This document shows positions 34,854 through 43,000 of a DNA stretch of 64,000 nt, one piece after another (within the stretch, counting starts at the first letter, position 1; every line of letters starts with the position of its first letter). The notes under the pieces were generated by a model. The model was not told the DNA's origin and did no database searches. It saw nothing but the letters and a program-made list of their open reading frames with translations. Origin of the DNA: Arthrobacter sp. MMS18-M83 (GTDB lineage Bacteria > Actinomycetota > Actinomycetes > Actinomycetales > Micrococcaceae); assembly GCF_026683955.1 (NCBI RefSeq), contig NZ_CP113343.1:2728001-2792000 (forward strand). Reading direction: 5' to 3'. The position numbers and the translations under genes are program-made.

Positions 34854-34900
34854 AAGAGCCCCTGAGCCACCGAACGCGTTGCGGTAGCTGAGGGGCTCTT
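34854..34900 (+). terminator. Hairpin upstream of gluQ
   Basis: AAGAGCCCCTGAGC pairs with GCTGAGGGGCTCTT (one mismatch), and the stem continues inside with ACCG/CGGT. It would end the transcript that holds the small frame at 34705, before the gluQ promoter. Confidence 0.65.
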
Positions 34901-34945
34901 GTGCTGGATCCTGCAGGCACGCCCGGCGACGCATAGTCTTGTGCC

Positions 34946-35854
34946 ATGACTTCCGCTGGCCGCTTTGCCCCGAGCCCCTCCGGCGAGCTTCACGTGGGCA
35001 ATCTGCGCACCGCCATGCTCGCGTGGCTCTTCGCCCGCTCCACGGGCCGCGACTTCCTGCTGCGCGTGGAGGACCTCGACCGTGCGCGGGCCGGTGCCGA
35101 GGAAGTCCAGCTCAGGGACATGGAAGCCGTAGGCGTAACGTGGGACGGCGCCGTCGTTCGCCAGACAGACCGTGCCGGGCTGTACAACGCAACTATCGAG
35201 CGGCTCTCCGCCGCCGGGCTGACGTACGAGTGCTTCTGCACGCGGCGCGAAATCCAGGAAGCCCCGTCCGCGCCCCACGCTCCGCAGGGCGCCTATCCGG
35301 GGACGTGCAGGAACCTTTCGACGGCGGAGCTTGAGATCCGCCGGGCCCTGCGCCCGGCTGCCATCCGGCTCCGCTCCGAAGCCCAGGAATGGACTGTGGA
35401 GGACAAGTTGCACGGGCCCTATACGGGCGCCGTGGATGACTTTGTGCTCCGACGGAACGATGGCGTCACCGCCTACAATTTGGCGGTGGTGGTGGATGAC
35501 GCAGAGCAAGGCGTGGACCAGGTGGTCCGCGGCGACGACCTCCTGTCCTCCACGCCACGCCAGGCTTATCTGGCCTCGTTGCTCGGGTTGCCGGTTCCGG
35601 AATATGCGCACGTTCCCCTCGTGCTGAACCGCGACGGCGCGCGGCTGGCCAAGCGCGACGGTGCGGTGACGCTAGGCGACCTTGCCGCTGTCGGACTGTC
35701 CGCCGGCGAGGTGCGGGACGTGATCCTGGAATCGCTCGGGCTGCCGGAAGGTCCGCTGGGTGACGCCTTGGATAGTTTTGACCCGGCCAGTTTGCCCCGC
35801 AAGCCGTGGGTGTGGAACGGTCATCAGCAGTCGACCCTCCGGAAAGGAGCCTAA
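34946..35854 (+). CDS. gluQ: Glutamyl-Q tRNA(Asp) synthetase
   Basis: A 302-residue truncated glutamyl-tRNA synthetase paralog that attaches glutamate to queuosine in tRNA(Asp). The N terminus FAPSPSGELHVGNLRTAMLAWLFARS has the HIGH-like HVGN. A zinc site is seen in ECFCTRREI followed by AYPGTCR. NRDGARLAKRDGAVTLGDL carries the KMSKS-like loop, and the anticodon-binding domain is missing, as in the family. TAGTCT lies 6 bases before the ATG, so the message is probably leaderless. The quinone oxidoreductase starts at the base after the gluQ stop, so the two are co-transcribed, without obvious functional link. Confidence 0.93.
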   Translation: MTSAGRFAPSPSGELHVGNLRTAMLAWLFARSTGRDFLLRVEDLDRARAGAEEVQLRDMEAVGVTWDGAVVRQTDRAGLYNATIERLSAAGLTYECFCTRREIQEAPSAPHAPQGAYPGTCRNLSTAELEIRRALRPAAIRLRSEAQEWTVEDKLHGPYTGAVDDFVLRRNDGVTAYNLAVVVDDAEQGVDQVVRGDDLLSSTPRQAYLASLLGLPVPEYAHVPLVLNRDGARLAKRDGAVTLGDLAAVGLSAGEVRDVILESLGLPEGPLGDALDSFDPASLPRKPWVWNGHQQSTLRKGA

Positions 35855-36901
35855 GTGCTCGCCTATGTGCTGACCCGCTACGGCGGTGCCGACGCAATGG
35901 AACTGCAGAACGTCCCCAAGCCGATTGCCGGTCCGGGCGAAGTCCTGGTCAGGGTGTTTGCCGCAGGCCTCAACCCGGTGGACTACAAGCAACGCGAAGG
36001 CGCCGTGCGCGTGATCACCAGGCCGAGGTTGCCCCTGGTGGCCGGCAGTGAGCTGGCCGGGATCGTGGAAGCCGTGGGACCCGGCGTCACGCGCTTTTCC
36101 ACGGGAGACCGGGTGTTTGCCCGGGTGGACAAAGCCCTGCTGGGTGCCTTTGCCGAACACGCCGCGGTCCACGAGGATCTGGTGGCTCTCATGCCAAGGT
36201 CGCTCAGCTACACCGAGGCCGCGAGCCTTCCCCTGGCCGGCCTGACTGCCTTGCAGGCACTGCGCGACGAACTCAAGGTCAAGCCTGGAACCAAGCTATT
36301 TATCTCCGGAGGCGCCGGCGGAGTGGGGACCCTTGCCATTCAACTGGCCAAGTACTTCGGCGCCGAGGTGACCACCACTGCGTCTCCCCGTGGAGAAGAG
36401 CTCGTTCGGCGGCTCGGGGCGGACGCCGTCGTCGATTACACAAAGGAAAACGTAGCCGAAGTCCTGAGGGGCTTCGACGCCGCCCTGGACCTGGTGGGCG
36501 GCGAGACACTGGAGCAGACGTTCAAGATCCTCAAGCCGGGCGGCAAAGTGGTCAGCATCGCGGGCATGCCTGAACCGCAGACAGCTTTGAAGGATCTTGA
36601 CGCCCCGGCCTGGATGACTGTGCTGTTCTGGGCCATCAGCCTCGGGATCCGTGGCCGCGCCCGCGACGCGAAGGTCCGGTACCGCTACCTGTTCATGCAC
36701 CCCAGCGGCGAGGACCTGAAATTCCTGGCACGCCTGGTGACCGACGGGAAGCTGCAACCCGTGGTGGACAGCAGCTACCCGCTCGAAAAGATCGCGGACG
36801 CCTTCGCCGCACTGGAGCAGGGACGCGCCAAGGGCAAGATCGTGGTGACCATGGGCACCCGCGGCTGGGCCCATTCTGCCGGGTTCCCTGGCCGAGCGTA
36901 G
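35855..36901 (+). CDS. NADP-dependent zinc-free MDR oxidoreductase (quinone oxidoreductase-like)
   Basis: A 348-residue medium-chain reductase. Seen are AAGLNPVDYKQREG, GSELAGIVEAVGPGVTRFSTGDRVFAR, the cofactor motif ISGGAGGVGTLAIQLAKYFGAEVTTTAS and ALDLVGGETLEQTFKILKPGGKVVSIAG. The catalytic zinc cysteine of alcohol dehydrogenases is absent, placing it with quinone/enoyl reductases. The GTG start directly follows the gluQ stop with GGAAAGGAG upstream, so it is translated from the same message. The exact quinone or enone substrate is unknown. Confidence 0.9.
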   Translation: MLAYVLTRYGGADAMELQNVPKPIAGPGEVLVRVFAAGLNPVDYKQREGAVRVITRPRLPLVAGSELAGIVEAVGPGVTRFSTGDRVFARVDKALLGAFAEHAAVHEDLVALMPRSLSYTEAASLPLAGLTALQALRDELKVKPGTKLFISGGAGGVGTLAIQLAKYFGAEVTTTASPRGEELVRRLGADAVVDYTKENVAEVLRGFDAALDLVGGETLEQTFKILKPGGKVVSIAGMPEPQTALKDLDAPAWMTVLFWAISLGIRGRARDAKVRYRYLFMHPSGEDLKFLARLVTDGKLQPVVDSSYPLEKIADAFAALEQGRAKGKIVVTMGTRGWAHSAGFPGRA

Positions 36902-36936
36902 CGAGGTTAGGGGGCAGAAGGGACTAGGCTGTCCGG

Positions 36937-38088
36937 GTGGATGCACAGACGATTGCCCCCGGATTCGAACCAGTCGCCGAACTCTTTGGCCGATACCTTA
37001 GCGAGGACCCGGAATATTCAGCCCAACTCGCGGCCTACCATCGCGGTGTCAAAGTTTTGGATATCAGCGGTGGGCCGCACCGCCGCCCGGATTCGGTGAC
37101 CGGTGTCTTCTCTTGCTCCAAGGGCGTGTCCGGGCTGGTCATTGCGCTGCTGGTCCAGGAAGGCCGCTTGGATCTCGACGCCGAGGTGGTCAAGTACTGG
37201 CCGGAATTCGGAGTCGAAGGAAAAGCCACGATTACCGTGGCCCAACTGCTTTCCCACCAGGCAGGACTGCTGGGTGTTGAAGGCGGCCTTACGATGGCCG
37301 AATACAACAACTCCGAACTGGCCGCCGCCAAACTCGCGCAGATGCGGCCACTTTGGAAGCCGGGGACCGCTTTTGGATACCACGCGCTGACCATCGGCGT
37401 CTTCATGGAGGAGCTGTGCCGCCGGATCACGGGGTCGACGCTCCAGGAAATCTACGAACAGCGGATCCGTTCCGTGACAGGCGCCCACTTCTTCCTAGGG
37501 CTTCCTGATTCCGAGGAGCCCCGCTATGCCACGCTTCGCTGGGTTGCCGACCCGTCGGCTCCGTGGACCGACCCCGCCAGCCATTTCGGCCTGTCGGCCA
37601 ACTCGGTGGTGGGTGACATCCTGGAGCTGCCCAACATCCGCGAGGTCCGGGCAGCGGGCCTGAGTTCCGCCGCCGGCGTTGCTAGCGCCGAAGGCATGGC
37701 CCGCGTCTACGCCGCAGCACTCACCGGACTCGCCCCCGACGGCGACCGTCCCGCCGTCGCGCCCCTCCTCAGCGAAGAGACCATCCAGACCGTCACCGCC
37801 GAACAGGTCTTCGGCATCGACCGGGTTTTCGGCGAGGCCAGCTGTTTCGCGACAGTGTTCATGAAATCGCATGCACGCTCGCCGTACGGCAGCTACCGGG
37901 CGTTCGGGCACGACGGCGCCAGCGCATCTTTGGGGTTCGCTGACCCCGTGTATGAACTCGCTTTCGGGTACGTGCCGCAGCAGGCCGAGCCGAGCGGGGC
38001 TGGTTGCCGTAACCTTGAGCTGAGCGCCGCCGTACGGAAGGCAGTCGCCGAACTTGCGCAGAAGGATGAAAATGACCTTCACCGTTGA
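36937..38088 (+). CDS. Serine hydrolase, beta-lactamase family (class C / EstB-like)
   Basis: A 383-residue protein of the beta-lactamase/penicillin-binding fold. The nucleophile motif S-x-x-K is SCSK (residues 59-62) in VTGVFSCSKGVSGLVIALLVQEG. The second-motif tyrosine lies in FGYHALTIG and a C-terminal HDGAS takes the place of the K/H-T-G motif. LLSHQAGLLG is typical of the family. There is no signal peptide, so a cytoplasmic esterase or peptidase is more likely than a true lactamase. TAGGCT lies 6 bases before the GTG start: probably leaderless. The HD-domain gene overlaps its end by 17 bases. Confidence 0.88.
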   Translation: MDAQTIAPGFEPVAELFGRYLSEDPEYSAQLAAYHRGVKVLDISGGPHRRPDSVTGVFSCSKGVSGLVIALLVQEGRLDLDAEVVKYWPEFGVEGKATITVAQLLSHQAGLLGVEGGLTMAEYNNSELAAAKLAQMRPLWKPGTAFGYHALTIGVFMEELCRRITGSTLQEIYEQRIRSVTGAHFFLGLPDSEEPRYATLRWVADPSAPWTDPASHFGLSANSVVGDILELPNIREVRAAGLSSAAGVASAEGMARVYAAALTGLAPDGDRPAVAPLLSEETIQTVTAEQVFGIDRVFGEASCFATVFMKSHARSPYGSYRAFGHDGASASLGFADPVYELAFGYVPQQAEPSGAGCRNLELSAAVRKAVAELAQKDENDLHR

Positions 38089-38596
38089 AACAGCCATGGT
38101 CCTTGCCGAAGTGGCGCACAACCGCCAGAAGGACAAACTGAAGCGGCCCCACCGTGAACACGTGTTGACCGTAGGAGATGCGCTCGCCGATTTCGACGAC
38201 GACATCCGGATAGCGGGCTACCTGCACGACATCGCCAAGGACACCCCCATCACTAGGCAGGCGTTGCTTGAGATGGGTGTTTCCGAGCGGGCCGTGGGCA
38301 TCATCGAGAGGGTAACCCGCCGTTTCCAGGATGACCCGGACAGTGATGAGGCCGTCATTCTGCACATCGCGGAGGATCACGACGCTACCTTGGTCAAGAT
38401 CGCCTGCAACGCCCACAACTCCTTGCCGGAGCGGGTACGGGCGCTCGCAGAGAAGTGGCCCGGCAAAGGCCCTAATACGCGCTACGCGGACGCGCGAAAA
38501 GTGCTCTATCAAGCCGTGCCGCGTGGAGAAATCCACCTGATCCTCCAACGCATCAACCCGGATCTACTGCCCGAGCTGGATCAGCTGGGGAACTAG
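38072..38596 (+). CDS. HD domain hydrolase
   Basis: A 174-residue protein with metal-binding HD-domain residues: HREHVLTVGDALADF, then RIAGYLHDIAKDTPIT with the His-Asp pair, and VKIACNAHNSL further on with a third conserved His/Asp-type position. Small HD proteins like this act as phosphohydrolases on nucleotides. The ATG at 38072 is preferred over one at 38054 because GAAGGA lies 6 bases before it. It overlaps the serine hydrolase gene, so both are made from one message. The exact substrate is unknown. Confidence 0.85.
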   Translation: MTFTVETAMVLAEVAHNRQKDKLKRPHREHVLTVGDALADFDDDIRIAGYLHDIAKDTPITRQALLEMGVSERAVGIIERVTRRFQDDPDSDEAVILHIAEDHDATLVKIACNAHNSLPERVRALAEKWPGKGPNTRYADARKVLYQAVPRGEIHLILQRINPDLLPELDQLGN

Positions 38597-38627
38597 CACC
38601 TCGACTCGTCGAGCACGTCTCGGCTGT

Positions 38628-39143
38628 CTACGGTTTTGTCGGGTCATCCTGCGTGGGCTTGGCAGCGGCCGCAACGTCCCGGGTAACGGATGCCGTGACT
38701 TCCGCGAGAATCCGCTCGTGGATCTGGCCCGTGAGCTCGTGAATCGCACGCGTGAGATCGGTGTTCTCCTCGAGCAGTTGCTCCTGGGCGTTGTAGTCAT
38801 GGTCTGCCTTCACCTGCTGGAAAACCGCTTGACGGTTCTGGCCGATCATGACGAAGGTTGAGAGGAAGATCGCTTCGAGCGAGACGATCAATGTCAACGT
38901 CGGCCACGGACTCTGTTCGAACACGAGCATCCACACGGCGAAAAGCAGGATATGCAAGTAGACAAAGTTCATCGATCCGGCGAAGGCTGTGATTGCATCC
39001 GCGACCCGAAGCTGAATGCTTGCGGCCCGGCGCTCGGCCTCCGCCAGGACCGACGGATGCAGCTTCGACCGCTCGCTTTGAGATAGCAATCGCGTAGGTC
39101 TCAGATACGAGCGCGAATGCGGAGCGGCACCCGTCGTTGACAT
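38628..39143 (-). CDS. DUF1003 domain membrane protein
   Basis: A 171-residue protein. Two membrane helices (FVYLHILLFAVWMLVF and TLTLIVSLEAIFLSTFVMIGQNRQ) form the DUF1003 core, flanked by a basic N-terminal part and a long coiled C-terminal helix (ENTDLTRAIHELTGQIHERILAEV). The family is common in bacteria and of unknown function. The gene is convergent with the HD hydrolase and ends close to it. The 140-base gap to hipA holds nothing recognisable. Confidence 0.88.
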   Translation of the reverse strand: MSTTGAAPHSRSYLRPTRLLSQSERSKLHPSVLAEAERRAASIQLRVADAITAFAGSMNFVYLHILLFAVWMLVFEQSPWPTLTLIVSLEAIFLSTFVMIGQNRQAVFQQVKADHDYNAQEQLLEENTDLTRAIHELTGQIHERILAEVTASVTRDVAAAAKPTQDDPTKP

Positions 39144-39282
39144 CGATGGGGTTCCGGCCTATTGCTGTGTCATGCGTTCAATCCCTTGGCCCGCGGCGAG
39201 CCGATCTCGCCTCTGGGAGCGAGCCTAGCGTCGCCACAAGCGTGAACCTAGGATTGACCGGCGATTCGACTCGGGGTCCGAA

Positions 39283-40476
39283 TTACCCGCCCATCAACCT
39301 TCGCCGATGCTTGAGCTCTTTGACCCAGTCCCTGGTCTGGATCGGCCCGAAGGGTGAGGCTCCGGCGTCGAGGTCTGTGATCAGCGGACCCGACGCCTTG
39401 AGTGCGAGTTCCAGGACTCCCTCCGCCGCGCGCCCTGTCAGCCCCAGTTTTCCGGCCCAGGCGAGGAAATGTTTGCGGGAGATGCCGCTCGTCTTCCCGC
39501 CGATGCCCAGTGCGAGGGTCTTGTCCCCGTAGACCACAGTGGAGGGGATGTCGTAGACCGGGGCGATGGTGTACTCGCCAAGCGGCGACTGCACCATGGA
39601 CACATTCTTGGCATGGAGGTCGCCGTTACCGCTGAGCCAAGCGAACGCGAGCTGGAGGGCCAGGTTCCGCAAGGCCGGCAGGGGCGCGGAACAATGGGCT
39701 GCCAACGCGGCGCACACCTCGCCAAAAGGCACGCTGTACTTGTCCGCCGGATACAGTCCGAGCGCTTGGGCCCCGTCCTCGACGGCGAGACGCACCGGAG
39801 TGCCGTCAGTTCCGGTGAGGCGATCGAAACGCTCCACGAGCAGCCCGGCCCGCCCGCCGACGTCGTGCACTAACTGGACGTGGCTCACCGGAATCCGCAA
39901 CTTGCGCGCGTAACGGAACATGAGAAACTCGTTTTCCACCACGAACGGGAACTCGGGCGCATTCAGTTTGAGGATGAAGCGCTTGCCCGCTTGCGCCACC
40001 GGGAGCGAAATCATCCCGGCCGACAACTTGTCCTGCACACCGGCCAACGCCACCGGATCGATGAGCCCTGAATCGCCGAGCAGCGCGTCGAAGTCGAGGG
40101 GCAGCTTCGAATCGAGCACGACGGCGGAGCCTCCTTCCGTGGGTGGCTCGCCGTGGGGGACGGTCTGGACATTACCGACGGCGTCTCCTCCTGCGCCCAT
40201 GAGGAGCGCGAGCTCGTCGTCGGCGCTGGCTTTGACCGCCCTACGCAGCGAATTCAAGCGGCGGCCCTCCGGGAGGAGCCCGGTGAAATAGGGCGGAACG
40301 GCGCCGCTCGGCGTGAACACGGCCTGGTTCGTCAGCGGGAGCGTCGTGGCAACAGCAGGGCCGCCCGATTCGAGGTACCGCGGCAAGTAGCTGAACTTGG
40401 TGCCGCCTTCATGCCGCTCGATGCGGGCAGCCAGGACGCCTTGCTTATAGACGTCGGCGATGCGATGGAATGTCAT
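39283..40476 (-). CDS. hipA: HipA family toxin kinase
   Basis: A 397-residue HipA-like serine/threonine kinase. The N-terminal domain runs from YKQGVLAARIERHEGG to FTGLLPEGRRLNSLRRAV. The kinase part has GVQDKLSAGMIS, the ATP-binding lysine in KRFILKLNAPEFP, the catalytic loop GNGDLHAKNVS and the metal-binding YDIPSTVVY. HipA phosphorylates a translation factor (GltX in E. coli), stops growth and promotes persistence unless held by HipB. The ATG overlaps the hipB stop codon (ATGA), so expression is coupled. All catalytic residues are present, so the toxin looks active. Confidence 0.93.
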   Translation of the reverse strand: MTFHRIADVYKQGVLAARIERHEGGTKFSYLPRYLESGGPAVATTLPLTNQAVFTPSGAVPPYFTGLLPEGRRLNSLRRAVKASADDELALLMGAGGDAVGNVQTVPHGEPPTEGGSAVVLDSKLPLDFDALLGDSGLIDPVALAGVQDKLSAGMISLPVAQAGKRFILKLNAPEFPFVVENEFLMFRYARKLRIPVSHVQLVHDVGGRAGLLVERFDRLTGTDGTPVRLAVEDGAQALGLYPADKYSVPFGEVCAALAAHCSAPLPALRNLALQLAFAWLSGNGDLHAKNVSMVQSPLGEYTIAPVYDIPSTVVYGDKTLALGIGGKTSGISRKHFLAWAGKLGLTGRAAEGVLELALKASGPLITDLDAGASPFGPIQTRDWVKELKHRRRLMGG

Positions 40477-40712
40477 GACTGGCTGTATGCATTCTGGCTG
40501 CTCGCGGCCTTCACCGTGAGTTCAAGGCCCAGCGTGCCAAGCACAGCCAAGAGTGGTTCCAACTGGACCGTGGCCTTCCCTTGCTCCACGAAACGGACGA
40601 AACGCTCCGAGACGCCGGCGAGGTCAGCGAGATCGGACTGGCTCAGGCTGAGCGATGCACGGCGGGCGCGGACCTTGGCGCCCAGGGACTCGGTGAATTC
40701 CTTGGGGGACAT
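40473..40712 (-). CDS. hipB: HipB-like antitoxin, XRE family
   Basis: A 79-residue helix-turn-helix protein: ARRASLSLSQSDLADLAGVSERFVRFVEQGKATVQLEPLLAVLGTLGLELTV. Antitoxins like this neutralise HipA and repress the operon. The ATG at 40712 fits GAGGAAGG 6-7 bases upstream; the GTG at 40718 is too close to it. Its last codons overlap the start of hipA. Two nearly identical palindromes lie upstream, the probable binding sites of this protein. Confidence 0.92.
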   Translation of the reverse strand: MSPKEFTESLGAKVRARRASLSLSQSDLADLAGVSERFVRFVEQGKATVQLEPLLAVLGTLGLELTVKAASSQNAYSQS

Positions 40713-40756
40713 GTCCACCCTTCCTCGTGTTTTACGGGCATGTGCGTGCTTCGCAT

Positions 40757-40845
40757 CCGGTACGTTCGTGCCGGTTTCACCATTTTCCGCCCCTCCGGGG
40801 TTTGGATCAAGGGTTCCCCGGTAGGAATCGGCACGTTCGTGCCGG
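40757..40845. promoter_or_regulatory. Paired palindromic operators of hipBA
   Basis: Site 1, CCGGTACG-TT-CGTGCCGG (40757-40774), and site 2, TCGGCACG-TT-CGTGCCGG (40828-40845), share the consensus CCGGCACG-TT-CGTGCCGG with one mismatch each. Centre-to-centre spacing is 71 bases (about seven helix turns), allowing looping between two HipB dimers. Confidence 0.75.
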
Positions 40846-40854
40846 TGTTATTGC

Positions 40855-41481
40855 CTAGTTTGCGAGAGCCTCCGGGTTTCTCTTGGCCCACCACAGCAGC
40901 CCAATGTACGTGAGGTCGAAGACGCTGCAGAGGGTGCCAATGCCCAGAATGAACAGTGAATTCTCAAGGACGCCGAAGGTGATGGTGGGCGCGAGGGTCC
41001 CGATCCATTTCGCGACCGCGATCAGCATGGATTGGCCCCGCAGGCTGCGGCGGGCGACGAACATGGCAATGAACAGGCCGGACATCAGGAGATTCTGCAG
41101 GAAGGCCGCGTACCGGGATGCGGGTTCCCAATCGAACTCGGCGATGAACAGCCACTGCACGGCAAAAGCTGCAAGGCCCAGCAGGACCGCCCATCCGATG
41201 AACAGTGGCCGCGTGACAAACCCGGGAAGTTCCCGCCTGCCGAACTGAAGGAACGTGTAGACAATCACGACGTCCGCCAGTGCCCAGGCAATGTTGATGA
41301 CTCCCTGAACGGAGAGTCTCGTGCTGAGCGAATGCACCGCGTAGATGGCTTCCCACGCGATGTTCAGCCCCAGGGCTGCCGCCGGGATGGCGTAGCTCTT
41401 GTCGCGAAATCCGACCAGGATCGCGCAAATGTAGACCGCGGTCCACGCGACCCCGCTCAGGATCGTCAGAAACAGGGTCAT
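40855..41481 (-). CDS. Seven-helix membrane protein, Pyr4-like transmembrane terpene cyclase (tentative)
   Basis: A 208-residue protein of about seven membrane helices and almost no soluble part. Helix 2 ends with LGLNIAWEAIYAVHS and a later helix carries SVFDLTYIGLLWW; these match the conserved glutamate (here E44) and aspartate (here D189) regions of Pyr4-type transmembrane terpene cyclases from fungal meroterpenoid pathways, which have bacterial relatives. No prenyltransferase or epoxidase gene is nearby, so a cyclase role is only a family-based guess. The start is the ATG at 41481 with GGAGGAAC before it. It sits between hipB and the GNAT-AAA+ gene, same strand. Confidence 0.5.
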   Translation of the reverse strand: MTLFLTILSGVAWTAVYICAILVGFRDKSYAIPAAALGLNIAWEAIYAVHSLSTRLSVQGVINIAWALADVVIVYTFLQFGRRELPGFVTRPLFIGWAVLLGLAAFAVQWLFIAEFDWEPASRYAAFLQNLLMSGLFIAMFVARRSLRGQSMLIAVAKWIGTLAPTITFGVLENSLFILGIGTLCSVFDLTYIGLLWWAKRNPEALAN

Positions 41482-41603
41482 TGTTCCTCCTCGTCCTCAG
41501 GCACCCCGCCCATTTCGCCGGAAGCCCTCCCGTTCGCCGGAATCTTCCGGCGAGCCCGCACGCTTCCGGCGAATTGGCGGGCGGGCGGCCGAACAGCGGT
41601 TGA

Positions 41604-42914
41604 CTACACGCGACCCAGCACGTCGATGTCTTCGAGGAAGTCCTGGTGGACCTCGTCGCTGACCGTGGTGCGGGTGTCGGCGATTGCGTCGAGATAGTCC
41701 TGCGTGACCGGTCCCTTGCGACCGTTCGAAGCCGGTGCGGGGCCCCCGGCGGAGGCGCCGTCGTCGTAAACTGCTTTTTCCAAAGCGCGCTGGGAGGCGC
41801 TGCGCGCCGCGTACTCAATGTCGGCGGGAGAGAAGCCTTCGGTACGATCCACCAGCAACGCGATATCCACGGAGTCCACCACCGTGGCCGGGATGAAGCG
41901 CTGCCACATGGCCTCACGCGCGTGGACGTCGGGCAGGCCGATGGGGATCACGTAGTCGAAGCGGCCGTGGCGCAAGAAGGCAGTATCCAGGGCGCGGATG
42001 AAGTTGGTGGCGCATACCAGCAGGCGGCCGGGCTGTTCACGGAAGGCGGGGATGATCTTGAGGAGCTCGTTGGTGACACCCTGCAGCGGCGACGGCGGCT
42101 CACCGGACCGCTGGGACGCGATCTCCTCCACCTCGTCGATGAAGACGACGGCGTGCTCCAGTTCGGCGATTTCCAGGAACGTCTCGCGCAACGCGCCCGC
42201 CAAGCCCTTGGGATCGGCGGCAAGGCGCGAGGGGAAGACTTCCACGAAAGGCCACTCAAGGCGCGATGCAATGGCTTTGGCGAACGTCGTCTTACCTGTC
42301 CCCGGAGGGCCGAAGAGCACGACGGCGCGCGGCGGCACTACGCCGTATTCGTCCGCGAGATCGGCCTCGGCCAGCGGTAGGACAAGCCGGCGTTCCAGCA
42401 GTTCCTTTTCGCGGCGCATGCCGGCGACGTTTTCCCACAGGTCGCGGGCGAGGATCCGGCCGCCCAGCAGGCTCAGCGGCTCCAACTCCTGGCGCTGCAC
42501 CGGAATGGTCCGCTCGAAGTAGCGCAGGTTTTTCTTCACCACGAAGCCGCGGCCCAGGAACGCTTCCACGCGGGTTTCGCTTTCCGGCATCAGGGCCGAG
42601 AGCTTGTTGAGGCCATGCGGAGCCATCCGATTCTCGACGGCGGCCAGCAGCGAAGTGCCGATCCCGCGCCCGCGGAACTCAGGCAGCGTGGCCAGGAAGA
42701 CGATCCATCCTTGGTCATGGGCAGCACGTCCGACGGCGGCGCCCACCACCTGGTCGCCCTGCACGGCCACGACGGCGTGGTCCTTCTCGCACGACGCAAG
42801 CACCTCGGAGAGCGCGTAGACCGGCTCAACGTTATCCGCTTTGAGCGACTCCCAAAGGTGCAGGATGCCGTCCATGTCCGACGAGTGGAAGTCCCTGATG
42901 CGCCAATTGCTCAT
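41604..42914 (-). CDS. GNAT acetyltransferase fused to AAA+ ATPase
   Basis: A 436-residue two-domain protein. Residues 1-135 are a GNAT fold with the acetyl-CoA loop RGRGIG (81-86) in LPEFRGRGIGTSLLAAVENR. Residues ~150-435 are an AAA+ module: Walker A GPPGTGKTT (202-210), Walker B VVFIDEVEEI (256-265), sensor-1 LLVCATNF, an arginine-finger stretch FLRHGRFDYVIP and the C-terminal GFSPADIEYAARSA. Both halves look complete and are joined in one frame with a single stop. ATP-driven remodelling tied to protein or small-molecule acetylation can be imagined, but no substrate is known. AGGAG precedes the ATG. It seems monocistronic. Confidence 0.88.
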   Translation of the reverse strand: MSNWRIRDFHSSDMDGILHLWESLKADNVEPVYALSEVLASCEKDHAVVAVQGDQVVGAAVGRAAHDQGWIVFLATLPEFRGRGIGTSLLAAVENRMAPHGLNKLSALMPESETRVEAFLGRGFVVKKNLRYFERTIPVQRQELEPLSLLGGRILARDLWENVAGMRREKELLERRLVLPLAEADLADEYGVVPPRAVVLFGPPGTGKTTFAKAIASRLEWPFVEVFPSRLAADPKGLAGALRETFLEIAELEHAVVFIDEVEEIASQRSGEPPSPLQGVTNELLKIIPAFREQPGRLLVCATNFIRALDTAFLRHGRFDYVIPIGLPDVHAREAMWQRFIPATVVDSVDIALLVDRTEGFSPADIEYAARSASQRALEKAVYDDGASAGGPAPASNGRKGPVTQDYLDAIADTRTTVSDEVHQDFLEDIDVLGRV

Positions 42915-43000
42915 GCCCTGCTCCTTGGTGGATCGCCATCGATTGCCTGGTGTTGAGCATAGGCGAACAGGTGGCGGCGCGGGGTTGCGAGGGCGTTGCG

